Positions 55,578 through 64,000 of a DNA stretch of 64,000 bases are shown here, piece after piece. Each line of letters begins with the position of its first letter. Within the stretch, counting starts at the first letter, position 1. The position numbers and the translations under genes were made by a program. Source of the stretch: Mycolicibacterium vulneris (GTDB lineage: Bacteria > Actinomycetota > Actinomycetes > Mycobacteriales > Mycobacteriaceae); contig NZ_NCXM01000015.1 in NCBI RefSeq assembly GCF_002104765.1, positions 85,792 to 149,791 on the forward strand, in the 5' to 3' direction. The notes beneath the pieces are model-generated. The model was not told where the DNA came from. It saw nothing but the letters and a program-made list of their open reading frames with translations, and did not search any database.

Positions 55578-56539
55578 TGCAGCTCCAATCCGTTGAGGAA
55601 TTCCAGTAAGGCCGCATTCACCTCGTCGGGGCGCTCCTGCTGCAGCCAATGCCCGGCGCCGTCGATCATCACCTGTCGGTACGGGCCGGAGATCGCCTCA
55701 GCGGCGCGATCGGTGCGGGTGAAGGACAGGACGGGATCGGCCGTGCCGCCGATGAACAAGCACGGGACCGAGATCTTCACGCCGTCGAGCTCCGCAGTGG
55801 TCTCCCAGTTGCGGTCGAAATTGCGATACCAGTTCAGGCCGCCGGTGAAGCCGGTGCGGGTGAATTCGGCGATGTAGTGGTCGAGCTCGTCCTGGCTTAT
55901 CCAGTCCGGCAGCCCGTCGGGTTCGGGTAGCCGCTCGATGAAGCCTTCGGGACCGGGCGCCACCAGTCGCAGCGCAGCGGCCTTGTCGCCGGACGTGCGC
56001 AGGCTGCCCATCATGCGTCGCATCACCCGGGCGGCATCGGCGTTCAATTCGGCGTCGGCGACGCCGGGCTCCTGGAAGTACAGGATGTAGAAGAAGTTCT
56101 CGCCGAAGGTCTTGCGCCACGCCGTGGTCGGTGCGACGCGCGGACGCGGGGTCACCGGCACGCTCATCGCCGCGACGGCCGCGACCCGGTCCGGGTGCAG
56201 CAGCGGCGCGTTCCACACCACGGCGGCGCCCCAGTCGTGCCCGACCCAGACCGCGCGCTGCGCGCCGACGTCGTCGAGCAGGCCGACCAGGTCGGCGGTC
56301 AGCTGATGAATGTCGTAGGCGTCGACGGCGTCCGGACGGTCCGAACCGCCGTAGCCGCGCTGATCGGGTGCCAGCACGTGGTAGCCGGCGTCGGCGAGGA
56401 CGGGTATCTGGTGACGCCAGGAGTAGGCAAGTTCGGGAAAGCCGTGCGCCAGGAGCACCACCGGTGCGCCGCGGTCGCCCGCTTCGATCACCCGTAGCCG
56501 CGCACCATTGGTCTCTACTAACCGTTCGGTTGGGGGCAC
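55574..56539 (-). CDS. ephA: Epoxide hydrolase
   Basis: A 321-residue alpha/beta hydrolase. GTG 56539 (VPPTERLVETNGARLRV) matches the M. tuberculosis EphA start. Oxyanion HGFPE, nucleophile Asp in GHDWGAA, catalytic His in GAGHWLQ and cap-domain tyrosines (WYRNFDRNW region) are visible. Hydrolyses epoxides to diols. Corresponds to Rv3617; overlaps the LLM gene by four bases. Confidence 0.93.
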   Translation of the reverse strand: MPPTERLVETNGARLRVIEAGDRGAPVVLLAHGFPELAYSWRHQIPVLADAGYHVLAPDQRGYGGSDRPDAVDAYDIHQLTADLVGLLDDVGAQRAVWVGHDWGAAVVWNAPLLHPDRVAAVAAMSVPVTPRPRVAPTTAWRKTFGENFFYILYFQEPGVADAELNADAARVMRRMMGSLRTSGDKAAALRLVAPGPEGFIERLPEPDGLPDWISQDELDHYIAEFTRTGFTGGLNWYRNFDRNWETTAELDGVKISVPCLFIGGTADPVLSFTRTDRAAEAISGPYRQVMIDGAGHWLQQERPDEVNAALLEFLNGLELQ

Positions 56540-56645
56540 CGTCCCACCAAAGCACAACGGTTGCTGCCTGAGAAGGCCCGAATCTGTCTCGTCGCCCGCG
56601 CCGTGTTGACGATCAAAAAGGCGCACGGCGGGAATACTCGGTTCG

Positions 56646-57059
56646 ATGCGCTTGGACCACGTGGTGCTCTGGACGAGGAACCCGCGGGCGTCGATGGACT
56701 TCTACGCCCGCGTCGTCGGGCTGGAACCGGTCCGCTTCGCCGAATTCGAAGCCGGCGACGCGCCGTTCCCGAGCGTGCGGATTTGTGCGGACTCCATCAT
56801 CGACTTGATGCCCACCGAAGGCATTTCGGCCACCGAGACTTTGACGCGCATCGCGGGCAGCGCCGGCCATCCGGTGAATCACGTCTGCCTGGCGCTGTCG
56901 AAGGCCGAATATGACGCGTTGGACCGGCGGCTTCAGGCCGAAGGCGTCGATACCAGCGCGCGGCTGAACCGGAGCTTCGGCGCGCGCGGGTGGGCCCCAC
57001 AGGGGTACTACTTCGCCGATCCGGACGGAAACGTGGTCGAGGCCCGGTATTACGACTAG
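56646..57059 (+). CDS. Glyoxalase/VOC-family protein
   Basis: A 137-residue VOC-fold protein: LDHVVLWTRNPRASMDFYAR (first module, metal His), then HVCLALSKAEYDALDRRL and YYFADPDGNVVEARYY (second module with terminal Glu). Metal-dependent dioxygenase or lyase activity is typical of the superfamily but the substrate is unknown. Divergent from the ephA operon. Confidence 0.88.
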   Translation: MRLDHVVLWTRNPRASMDFYARVVGLEPVRFAEFEAGDAPFPSVRICADSIIDLMPTEGISATETLTRIAGSAGHPVNHVCLALSKAEYDALDRRLQAEGVDTSARLNRSFGARGWAPQGYYFADPDGNVVEARYYD

Positions 57060-57101
57060 CCGGGAACTGCCGGTCGTTAACTGATGGAGACGGTGGCGAC
57101 C

Positions 57102-57245
57102 GCTCTGCCGGAGCTGGCGATCGCCGCTAAGCAGATGGCGGCGAGCCGCTGCGCCCCGGCTCTGCCGGAGCTGGCGATCGCCGCTAAGCAGATGGCGGCG
57201 ACCCGCTGCGCCCCGGCTCTGCCGGAGCTGGCGATCGCCGCTAGC
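57102..57245 (+). repeat. 57-bp tandem repeat (about 2.5 copies) upstream of ftsH
   Basis: Units at 57102-57158 and 57159-57215, then a partial copy 57216-57245. Copies differ at one base. The unit length is a multiple of three, and one frame reads ALPELAIAAKQMAA(S/T)RCAP repeatedly. M. tuberculosis has a VNTR in the region of Rv3611/ftsH. Here it occupies the ftsH upstream region; no independent gene is supported. Confidence 0.9.
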
Positions 57246-57311
57246 GGTAGCCTGGACTTTTTCAGCTGCGTGTATATCGGGGAAGGACCTGGCCGCTAAG
57301 GCCGATGATTG

Positions 57312-59747
57312 ATGAACCGGAAAAACGTGATTCGCACCATCACGGCAATTGCTGTCGTGGTGCTGCTCGGTTGGTCGTTCTTCTACTTCAGCGACGACAC
57401 CCGCGGCTATAAGCCCGTCGACACATCCGTGGCGATGTCCCAGATCAACGGCGACAACGTCAAAAGTGCGCAAATCGACGACCGCGAACAGCAGCTGCGA
57501 TTGACCCTGAAGAAGGGCAACGGTGACACCGACAATTCCGACAAGGTCATCACCAAGTTTCCCAGCGGCTACGCGGTCGACCTGTTCAACGCGCTGAGCG
57601 CCAAGAACGCCAAGGTCAGCACGGTCGTCAACCAGGGCAGCATCCTGGGCGAACTGCTGATCTACGTCCTGCCACTGCTGCTCCTGGTGGGCCTGTTCGT
57701 GATGTTCTCCCGCATGCAGGGTGGCGCCCGGATGGGCTTCGGCTTCGGCAAGTCGCGCGCCAAACAGCTCTCCAAAGACATGCCCAAGACCACGTTCGCC
57801 GACGTCGCCGGCGTCGACGAGGCGGTCGAGGAGCTCTACGAGATCAAGGACTTCCTGCAGAACCCCGGCCGCTATCAGGCGCTGGGCGCCAAGATCCCCA
57901 AGGGCGTGCTGCTCTACGGCCCGCCGGGAACCGGTAAGACGCTGCTGGCCCGCGCGGTCGCCGGGGAAGCCGGTGTCCCGTTCTTCACGATCTCGGGCTC
58001 CGACTTCGTCGAGATGTTCGTCGGAGTCGGTGCTTCCCGCGTCCGCGACCTGTTCGATCAGGCCAAGCAGAACAACCCCTGCATCATCTTCGTCGACGAG
58101 ATCGACGCCGTGGGCCGCCAGCGCGGTGCGGGCCTGGGCGGCGGGCACGACGAGCGCGAGCAGACGCTGAACCAGTTGCTGGTCGAGATGGACGGATTCG
58201 ACCCGCGGGCCGGCGTCATCCTGATCGCCGCCACCAACCGGCCGGACATCCTGGACCCGGCGCTGCTGCGCCCCGGCCGCTTCGATCGGCAGATCCCGGT
58301 GTCCAACCCGGACCTGGCGGGTCGCAAAGCGGTGCTGGAGGTGCACTCCAAGGGCAAGCCGATCGGCCCGGACGCCGACCTCGCCGGGCTGGCCAAGCGC
58401 ACCGTGGGCATGACCGGCGCCGACCTGGCCAACGTCATCAACGAGGCCGCCCTGCTGACCGCCCGGGAGAACGGCACCGTCATCACCAGCGCCGCGCTGG
58501 AGGAAGCGGTGGACCGGGTGATCGGCGGGCCGCGCCGCAAGGGCCGGATCATCAGCGAGCAGGAAAAGAAGATCACCGCCTACCACGAGGGCGGACACAC
58601 CCTGGCGGCCTGGGCGATGCCCGACATCGAGCCCATTTACAAGGTGACGATCCTGGCGCGTGGGCGCACCGGCGGGCACGCGGTGGCGGTGCCGGAGGAA
58701 GACAAGGGCCTGCGGACGCGCTCGGAGATGATCGCGCAGTTGGTGTTCGCGATGGGCGGACGCGCCGCCGAGGAACTGGTCTTCCGCGAGCCGACGACCG
58801 GCGCGGTTTCCGACATCGAGCAGGCCACCAAGATCGCGCGCGCGATGGTGACCGAATTCGGGATGAGCTCCAAACTCGGTGCGGTCAAATATGGTTCGGA
58901 GCACGGCGACCCGTTCCTGGGCCGCACCATGGGGACGCAGGCGGACTATTCACACGAGGTCGCCCGCGACATCGACGACGAGATCCGCAAGTTGATCGAG
59001 GCGGCCCACACCGAGGCGTGGGAGGTCCTGACCGAATATCGCGACATACTCGACACTTTGGCCGGCCAGCTGCTGGAAAAGGAAACCCTGCACCGGGCCG
59101 AGCTGGAGGCCATCTTCTCCGGAGTCGAAAAACGGCCCAGGCTTACCATGTTCGACGACTTCGGCGGCCGCATTCCGTCGGACAAGCCGCCGATCAAGAC
59201 ACCCGGCGAGCTGGCCATCGAGCGCGGCGAGCCCTGGCCGCCGCCGACCCCCGAGCCGGCCTTCAAGGCGGCCATCGCGCGGGCCAGCGAAGCCGCTGCC
59301 GCCGCGCGGGTAGAGGCCGACCGAAACGCCAACGGCGGCAACGGTTCTCACGGCACTCAAGGCAGCGGCAATCGTCAGGGGGAGCAGCAGGGGCCCACCC
59401 AACCCGACTACGGCGCCCCGGCCGGCTGGCGCGCGCCCGGATGGCCGCCGCAGCAACAGCAGCCGACCTACTGGCACCAGCCCGCGCAGCCCGGCCAGCA
59501 GCCCTACTGGCAGCAGCCGGCCCGCGGCTACCCGGGCCCGCAGGGCTACCCCGGGCCGCAGGGCCACCCGGGCGGTCAGCAAAGTTATCCCGGTCAGCAG
59601 GGCGCCGCGGGTCACCCTGGTCAGGCGCGTCCCGCCTACCCGCCGTATCCGCCGTATCCGCCGCCCGGCCAACCCGCCCCGGAGGGTGGCTCGCCCGACC
59701 GGCAGGATGACGACGTAAGCCGGTCCAACCCGCCGGCTCACGGCTGA
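57312..59747 (+). CDS. ftsH: ATP-dependent zinc metalloprotease FtsH
   Basis: An 811-residue membrane AAA+ protease. ATG 57312 (TTG 57309 adjoins it). Membrane helices near residues 8-27 and 113-135 bracket a periplasmic domain. Walker A GPPGTGKT begins at residue 203; Walker [13 protein letters not shown] includes [19 protein letters not shown]; zinc site HEGGH at about 425. The C-terminus is an unusually long low-complexity Gln/Pro/Gly tail ([12 protein letters not shown] repeats). Degrades membrane and regulatory proteins. Corresponds to Rv3610c and heads the fol operon. Confidence 0.97.
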   Translation: MNRKNVIRTITAIAVVVLLGWSFFYFSDDTRGYKPVDTSVAMSQINGDNVKSAQIDDREQQLRLTLKKGNGDTDNSDKVITKFPSGYAVDLFNALSAKNAKVSTVVNQGSILGELLIYVLPLLLLVGLFVMFSRMQGGARMGFGFGKSRAKQLSKDMPKTTFADVAGVDEAVEELYEIKDFLQNPGRYQALGAKIPKGVLLYGPPGTGKTLLARAVAGEAGVPFFTISGSDFVEMFVGVGASRVRDLFDQAKQNNPCIIFVDEIDAVGRQRGAGLGGGHDEREQTLNQLLVEMDGFDPRAGVILIAATNRPDILDPALLRPGRFDRQIPVSNPDLAGRKAVLEVHSKGKPIGPDADLAGLAKRTVGMTGADLANVINEAALLTARENGTVITSAALEEAVDRVIGGPRRKGRIISEQEKKITAYHEGGHTLAAWAMPDIEPIYKVTILARGRTGGHAVAVPEEDKGLRTRSEMIAQLVFAMGGRAAEELVFREPTTGAVSDIEQATKIARAMVTEFGMSSKLGAVKYGSEHGDPFLGRTMGTQADYSHEVARDIDDEIRKLIEAAHTEAWEVLTEYRDILDTLAGQLLEKETLHRAELEAIFSGVEKRPRLTMFDDFGGRIPSDKPPIKTPGELAIERGEPWPPPTPEPAFKAAIARASEAAAAARVEADRNANGGNGSHGTQGSGNRQGEQQGPTQPDYGAPAGWRAPGWPPQQQQPTYWHQPAQPGQQPYWQQPARGYPGPQGYPGPQGHPGGQQSYPGQQGAAGHPGQARPAYPPYPPYPPPGQPAPEGGSPDRQDDDVSRSNPPAHG

Positions 59748-59763
59748 GCAAACGGAGGATTCG

Positions 59764-60366
59764 ATGGCGCTGCCGCATACCGCGATGCCCACGACGCGGG
59801 TATTCGATCAGGAGCGCGCCGAGGCCGCGGTCCGCGAGTTGCTGCATGCGATCGGCGAAGACCCCGACCGGAACGGCCTGCGGGAGACGCCGGCGCGGGT
59901 CGCGCGCGCCTACCGTGAGATGTTCGCGGGCCTCTACACCGATCCCGACAGCGTGCTGAACACCATGTTCGAGGAGGATCACGACGAGCTGGTGCTGGTC
60001 AAGGAAATCCCGCTGTACTCCACGTGTGAGCACCACCTGGTGGCGTTCCACGGCGTGGCCCACGTCGGCTACATCCCCGGCAACGACGGCCGGGTCACCG
60101 GCCTGTCGAAGATCGCGCGGCTGGTCGACCTGTATTCCAAGCGGCCTCAGGTGCAGGAGCGGCTCACCAGCCAGATCGCCGACGCCCTGGTGAAAAAGCT
60201 CAATCCGCGCGGCGTGATCGTCGTGGTCGAGGCCGAGCATCTGTGCATGGCGATGCGCGGCGTCCGCAAGCCTGGAGCTATCACCACCACCTCCGCGGTG
60301 CGCGGCCTGTTCAAGACCAACGCAGCTTCTCGAGCCGAAGCGCTCGACCTGATCCTGCGTAAGTGA
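59764..60366 (+). CDS. folE: GTP cyclohydrolase I
   Basis: A 200-residue enzyme making 7,8-dihydroneopterin triphosphate from GTP, the first step of folate synthesis. ATG 59764 follows GGAGGATTCG 16 bp after ftsH. Zinc-binding Cys/His in [13 protein letters not shown] and LCMAMRGV, plus [20 protein letters not shown], are diagnostic. Corresponds to Rv3609c; overlaps folP by four bases. Confidence 0.97.
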   Translation: MALPHTAMPTTRVFDQERAEAAVRELLHAIGEDPDRNGLRETPARVARAYREMFAGLYTDPDSVLNTMFEEDHDELVLVKEIPLYSTCEHHLVAFHGVAHVGYIPGNDGRVTGLSKIARLVDLYSKRPQVQERLTSQIADALVKKLNPRGVIVVVEAEHLCMAMRGVRKPGAITTTSAVRGLFKTNAASRAEALDLILRK

Positions 60367-61214
60367 GCCTGGCGCCTGTGCAGGTAATGGGAGTTCTGAA
60401 CGTCACTGACGATTCGTTCTCCGACGGCGGCCGCTATCTCGACCCCGACAAGGCCGTGGCGCAGGGTTTGGCCCTGGTCGCCGACGGCGCCGACATCGTC
60501 GACGTCGGGGGAGAGTCCACCCGGCCCGGCGCCACGCGGATCGATCCTCACGTCGAGACATCCCGCGTCGTACCCGTCGTCAAAGAACTTGCGGCACAAG
60601 ACATCACCATAAGTATCGACACCATGCACGCCGACGTCGCGCGAGCGGCGCTGTGCGCCGGAGCGCGGATCGTCAACGACGTGTCCGGCGGTCGCGCCGA
60701 TCCCGCCATGGCGCCGCTGCTGGCCGACGCGAAAGTGCCCTGGGTGCTGATGCATTGGCGTTCGGTGTCGGCCGAGCGGCCGCACGCGGCGCCGCATTAC
60801 CGCGACGTGGTCGCCGAGGTGCGCGACGAGCTGCTGGCCAGTGTCGACGCCGCGGTATCCGCCGGCGTCGACCCCGGCCAGCTGATGATCGATCCCGGAC
60901 TGGGATTCGCCAAGACGGGACAACACAATTGGGCGCTGCTGCATGCCCTGCCGCAGTTGGTCGCCACCGGCATCCCGGTGCTCCTGGGTGCATCGCGCAA
61001 GCGGTTCCTCGGTACGTTGTTAGCCGGGGCCGACGGTTCGCCGCGACCACCCGATGGGCGCGAGACGGCCACCGCGGTGGTGTCCGCGCTGGCCGCACTG
61101 CACGGGGCCTGGGGGGTGCGTGTGCACGACGTGCGGGCCACGGTCGACGCCCTCAAGGTCGTAGCGGCCTGGACCGACGGGTCGCACACGGAACTGGCTG
61201 GAGACAATGGCTGA
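60363..61214 (+). CDS. folP1: Dihydropteroate synthase
   Basis: A 283-residue TIM-barrel enzyme, the sulfonamide target. GTG 60363 overlaps the folE stop. Motifs [47 protein letters not shown] and GASRKRFLG are intact. Condenses p-aminobenzoate with the pterin pyrophosphate. Corresponds to Rv3608c; overlaps folB by eight bases. Confidence 0.97.
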   Translation: MSLAPVQVMGVLNVTDDSFSDGGRYLDPDKAVAQGLALVADGADIVDVGGESTRPGATRIDPHVETSRVVPVVKELAAQDITISIDTMHADVARAALCAGARIVNDVSGGRADPAMAPLLADAKVPWVLMHWRSVSAERPHAAPHYRDVVAEVRDELLASVDAAVSAGVDPGQLMIDPGLGFAKTGQHNWALLHALPQLVATGIPVLLGASRKRFLGTLLAGADGSPRPPDGRETATAVVSALAALHGAWGVRVHDVRATVDALKVVAAWTDGSHTELAGDNG

Positions 61215-61608
61215 TCGAATCGAGTTGCGCGGATTGAAGGTTCGCGGACAACACGGGGTTTTCGACCACGAGCGCGCCAACGGTCAGGACTTCGTCGTCG
61301 ACATCACGGTGTGGATCGACCTCGCCGGCGCCGCCGCCAGCGACGAACTGGCCGATACCTACGACTACGGCGCGCTGGCCCAGTTGGCCGCCGACGTGGT
61401 GGCGGGCCCCGCGCGCAATCTGATCGAAACCGTCGGGGCCCAGATCGCCGACCAGGTGATGGATGACGAACGCGTGCACGCCGTCGAGGTGGTGGTGCAC
61501 AAGCCGCAGGCCCCGATCCCGCAGCAGTTCGCCGATGTCGCGGTGGTGGTGCGACGGTCGCGCCGCGGCGGCCGCGGCTCGGTGGTCCCGGCGGGCGGGT
61601 CGGTATGA
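61207..61608 (+). CDS. folB: Dihydroneopterin aldolase
   Basis: A 133-residue protein of the folate pathway: [19 protein letters not shown], then [23 protein letters not shown] (active-site Glu) and [14 protein letters not shown] are typical. Corresponds to Rv3607c. A 52-bp gap to folK contains a GCCGGCTCAGCCGGC hairpin. Confidence 0.95.
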   Translation: MADRIELRGLKVRGQHGVFDHERANGQDFVVDITVWIDLAGAAASDELADTYDYGALAQLAADVVAGPARNLIETVGAQIADQVMDDERVHAVEVVVHKPQAPIPQQFADVAVVVRRSRRGGRGSVVPAGGSV

Positions 61609-61660
61609 CGCGCGACGACGACGATGACGCCGGCTCAGCCGGCGTCGAGGAGCAACGCTG

Positions 61661-62209
61661 ATGACCAGAGTCGTGCTGTCGATCGGCTCCAACCTGGGTG
61701 ACCGGCTGGCGCGGTTGCAGTCGGTCGTCGACGGGCTCGGGGAGAAGGTGCTCGCCGTGTCGCCGGTGTACGAGACCGACCCCTGGGGCCGCGTGGACCA
61801 GGCGCCGTTTCTCAACGCGGTGCTGATCGCCGACGACCCGGCCTGCGACGGGCGGGGCTGGCTGCGTCGGGCGCAGGAGTTCGAGCGGGCGGCGGGCCGC
61901 GTGCGCGGCGAGCGCTGGGGCCCGCGCACCCTCGACGTCGACCTGATCGCCTGTTATGGCCCCACCGAGGTGATCTCCCGGGAGAACAACCTCACCTTGC
62001 CGCATCCGCTGGCCCACCTGCGGGCGTTCGTGCTCATCCCCTGGCTGGATGTCGACCCGGACGCGCAGCTGACGCTGGCCGACGGGCCGCAGCCGGCCGT
62101 CGGCCTGCTGGCCCAGCTGGAAGCGGCCGACCGGGACGGCGTGCGCCCGACCGGCCTGACGCTCCGGCCGAACGGGAAGCCGCCGGGTGATCAGGGGCCG
62201 ACGGCCTGA
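61661..62209 (+). CDS. folK: HPPK, hydroxymethyldihydropterin pyrophosphokinase
   Basis: A 182-residue enzyme: VVLSIGSNLGDRLARLQ, VYETDPWG, FLNAVL, RWGPRTLDVDLIACYG and LPHPLAHLRAFVLIPW are all family motifs. Transfers pyrophosphate from ATP to the pterin for FolP. Corresponds to Rv3606c. Its stop shares a base with the next start (TGATG), so translation is coupled. Confidence 0.96.
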   Translation: MTRVVLSIGSNLGDRLARLQSVVDGLGEKVLAVSPVYETDPWGRVDQAPFLNAVLIADDPACDGRGWLRRAQEFERAAGRVRGERWGPRTLDVDLIACYGPTEVISRENNLTLPHPLAHLRAFVLIPWLDVDPDAQLTLADGPQPAVGLLAQLEAADRDGVRPTGLTLRPNGKPPGDQGPTA

Positions 62210-62685
62210 TGGGGCCCACCCGCAAGCGTGACCTGACCGCCGCGGTGGTGGGCGCCGCCTTTCTGGGGTATCTGACGGTCAAGGGCCTCTACCGGTGGTT
62301 TCCGCCGATCACAGTGTGGACCGGCCTGTCGCTGCTGGCGGTGGCCATCGCCGAGGCGCTGTGGGCGCGCTACGTGCGAGCCAGGATCAGCGAGGGCGAG
62401 ATCGGGTCCGGTCCAGGTTGGCTGCACCCGCTTGCGGTGGCGCGCAGCCTGGTGGTCGCCAAGGCGTCGGCCTGGGTGGGGGCGGTAACGCTGGGTTGGT
62501 GGGTCGGCATCCTGGTGTACTTCCTGCCGCGCAAGTCCTGGTTGCGGGCCGCCGCCGAGGACACCTCGGGGACGGTGGTCGCGGCCGTCAGCGCGCTGGC
62601 GCTGCTGATTGCCGCGATGTGGCTGCAACATTGCTGCAAATCGCCGCCCGATCAGACCGAGCACGGGGAGGGTGCGGAAACCTAG
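62209..62685 (+). CDS. DUF3180 membrane protein (Rv3605c homolog)
   Basis: A 158-residue protein with four membrane helices (AVVGAAFLGYLTVKGLYRWF, WTGLSLLAVAIAEALWARYV and two later), matching DUF3180, regularly found after folK in actinobacteria. A conserved ARSLVVAKASAWVGAVTLGWW segment lies in the middle. Function unknown; possibly secretory. Confidence 0.9.
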   Translation: MGPTRKRDLTAAVVGAAFLGYLTVKGLYRWFPPITVWTGLSLLAVAIAEALWARYVRARISEGEIGSGPGWLHPLAVARSLVVAKASAWVGAVTLGWWVGILVYFLPRKSWLRAAAEDTSGTVVAAVSALALLIAAMWLQHCCKSPPDQTEHGEGAET

Positions 62686-62811
62686 CCCGGCGCCGCGATT
62701 GCCGGCCGCCGGCAGGCGATCAACTCCGCTGGTGACGCCGCCGGTAACCCGCGCGAGAATCGCCGGAGTCGCGCGACACGCGGATTGACCTCGCGCAGGT
62801 ACTCTCAGGCC

Positions 62812-64000
62812 ATGACCGTTCTGTCCCGCGGCGCCCGGGTGCGGCGCGGCGGCCGCAGGCCGGGGTGGGTGCTCTTGACAGCGTTGCTGGTCCTCGCGAT
62901 GGGGGCCAGTTCCGCATTGGTTTTCACCAATCGGGTGGAACTCCTCAAGCTCGCTGTAATCCTGGCGCTGTGGGCCGCAGTCGCCGGCGCCTTCGTCTCC
63001 GTGCTCTATCGGCGCCAAAGCGACGCCGATCAGTCCCGCGTCCGCGACCTCAAGCTCGTTTACGACCTGCAGCTGGACCGCGAGATCTCGGCCCGGCGTG
63101 AATACGAGCTGACCGTCGAGTCCCAGCTGCGCCGCGAGCTGGCCTCCGAGCTGCGCGCCCAGGCCGCCGACGACCTGGCCGAGTTGCGCGCGGAGCTTTC
63201 CGCCTTGCGGACCAGCCTGGAAATCCTGTTCGACACCGACCTCGCGCACCGGCCGGCGCTCGGCGGCACGCCCGAGGCCGAGCCGCAACCGGAGCGTGCG
63301 TACAGCGAGTGGGACCGCAACGGCGAGAACCCCCGCGACACCCCGGTCGATTGGGTGTCCAGCGACAGGGTGACCTCGGTGCCGCAGGACAACGCCGGGC
63401 GCGCCGACGACGCCATCATCGACGTGCCCGAGGAACCGCTGATCCCACCGCGGCAGCAGCCGCCGCCCCGGCGAGAGCGGGTTAATCACCTGTACGAACC
63501 GGCCCCGGATCCGGCGTACGCCGAAGAGCCCTCGTACGCCGAGGAGTCCTCGTATGCGGGACCGGTCGAGCCGCGCTTCGAGCCCCGTCAGCAGCCGCAG
63601 CCGGCGCCCGCGGCCCAATTCCAGCCGGAGCCCGCACCGCGGCCCGAGCGGGAGCCGGCAACGGAACCGGAACGACAGTCCCAGGCGCAGTGGCCGGGGC
63701 AGGGCTGGCAGCCGACCGCCGCCGAAGGCCAGTGGTTGCCGCCCGGCGCCCCGGGCAGCAATTGGGCCGGCGCCGATCCCCCCGCGTCGACCGGCGGCCG
63801 GCGGCGTGCCCGGCATTCGGACGTCGACGAGGCCTGGGATGCCCTGCCCGTCGAGCCGGTGGCGCCACCGTCGTACGGCGACTCCGGCCGCCGGGTACGG
63901 TCGCGCCATTCGGCGGAGTACCGCGACTACGGGGTGCGCAACTTCTCGCCCACCAACGAGCCGCCGGCCGGACCGTCACCCGCCGCCCCGCCGCCCCCAC
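62812..64000 (+). CDS. Membrane-anchored Pro/Glu-rich protein, 3'-truncated by the window (Rv3604c homolog)
   Basis: Starts at ATG 62812 (MTVLSRGARVRRGGRRPGWV) and is still open at the window end, so at least 396 residues. Two membrane helices (VLLTALLVLAMGASSALVF and LAVILALWAAVAGAFVSVLY) are followed by a coiled coil (ELTVESQLRRELASELRAQA) and a long disordered Pro/Gln/Glu-rich tail. The position after the DUF3180 gene matches Rv3604c (DUF6779). Function unknown; a cell-envelope scaffold is a guess. Confidence 0.85.
   Translation, partial: MTVLSRGARVRRGGRRPGWVLLTALLVLAMGASSALVFTNRVELLKLAVILALWAAVAGAFVSVLYRRQSDADQSRVRDLKLVYDLQLDREISARREYELTVESQLRRELASELRAQAADDLAELRAELSALRTSLEILFDTDLAHRPALGGTPEAEPQPERAYSEWDRNGENPRDTPVDWVSSDRVTSVPQDNAGRADDAIIDVPEEPLIPPRQQPPPRRERVNHLYEPAPDPAYAEEPSYAEESSYAGPVEPRFEPRQQPQPAPAAQFQPEPAPRPEREPATEPERQSQAQWPGQGWQPTAAEGQWLPPGAPGSNWAGADPPASTGGRRRARHSDVDEAWDALPVEPVAPPSYGDSGRRVRSRHSAEYRDYGVRNFSPTNEPPAGPSPAAPPPP

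Noticed and set aside
57102..57245. Possible CRISPR array
   Set aside because: The copies are directly contiguous with no unique spacers and no cas genes nearby; it is a simple tandem repeat. The same applies to the 12-bp repeats at 30641-30700.
56613..58904. A 763-codon open frame antisense to ftsH
   Set aside because: It has no recognisable domain, is rich in Gly/Arg/His as expected of a shadow in high-GC DNA, and lies opposite the well-supported ftsH and VOC genes.

Overview
The window is a high-GC mycobacterial chromosome segment. Gene order matches the Mycobacterium tuberculosis Rv3669-Rv3604c block, in inverted orientation. Mycobacterial hallmarks include the acs/dpp/tad/topA/galE/ppa/hpt/ftsH/fol order, MIRU-type repeats, a 13E12-family HNH protein, and Ms1-like and 6C-like small RNAs. 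A slow-growing species, possibly related to the M. avium complex, is the best guess; the species itself cannot be read from this sequence. No PE/PPE genes and no Rv3633 counterpart are seen where M. tuberculosis has them.

Layout. 1-9.1 kb: secreted serine protease, acetyl-CoA synthetase, the dppABCD peptide importer and a conserved hypothetical. 9.1-10.7 kb: two small RNA genes flank a HAD-family phosphatase, an Ms1/MTS2823-like RNA (minus strand) and a 6C/B11-like RNA (plus strand). 10.9-14.8 kb and 26.15-27.2 kb: a tad (Flp pilus) locus, ssd-tadA-tadB-tadC-flp-tadE-tadG. It carries two lesions: an apparent one-base deletion in ssd, and an 11.4 kb mobile element inserted in the flp pilin gene.

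The mobile element (about 14.72-26.15 kb) is the standout. It has a large serine integrase beside attR, an HK97-type major capsid protein, a scaffold-like protein, a small-terminase-like protein, a replication-initiator-like HTH protein whose own coding sequence contains iterated inverted repeats (a candidate origin), an Mrr-type restriction endonuclease, two opposite-strand membrane proteins and several small genes. No portal, large terminase, tail or lysis gene is recognisable. This is the layout of a capsid-encoding phage satellite of the phiRv1/phiRv2 kind rather than a complete prophage. Its attachment site lies in the codons for the conserved G-xxxx-E-Y processing motif of the Flp pilin, so integration splits the pilin gene and separates tadE/tadG from the upstream tad genes.

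27-64 kb is mostly conserved core: DUF1998 helicase, cold-shock protein, topoisomerase I, adenylate cyclase, DNA polymerase III delta'-like subunit, tRNA-Thr(CGU), a glycosylation/cell-wall cluster (galE, DUF2304, GT2, flippase-like), pyrophosphatase, D-Ala-D-Ala carboxypeptidase, tilS, hpt and the lipoprotein LpqG. A small accessory patch follows (polytopic membrane protein, 13E12 HNH protein). Next come an oxidoreductase/epoxide hydrolase cluster, a 57-bp tandem repeat, and the ftsH-folE-folP-folB-folK operon with two membrane-protein genes; the last runs off the window.
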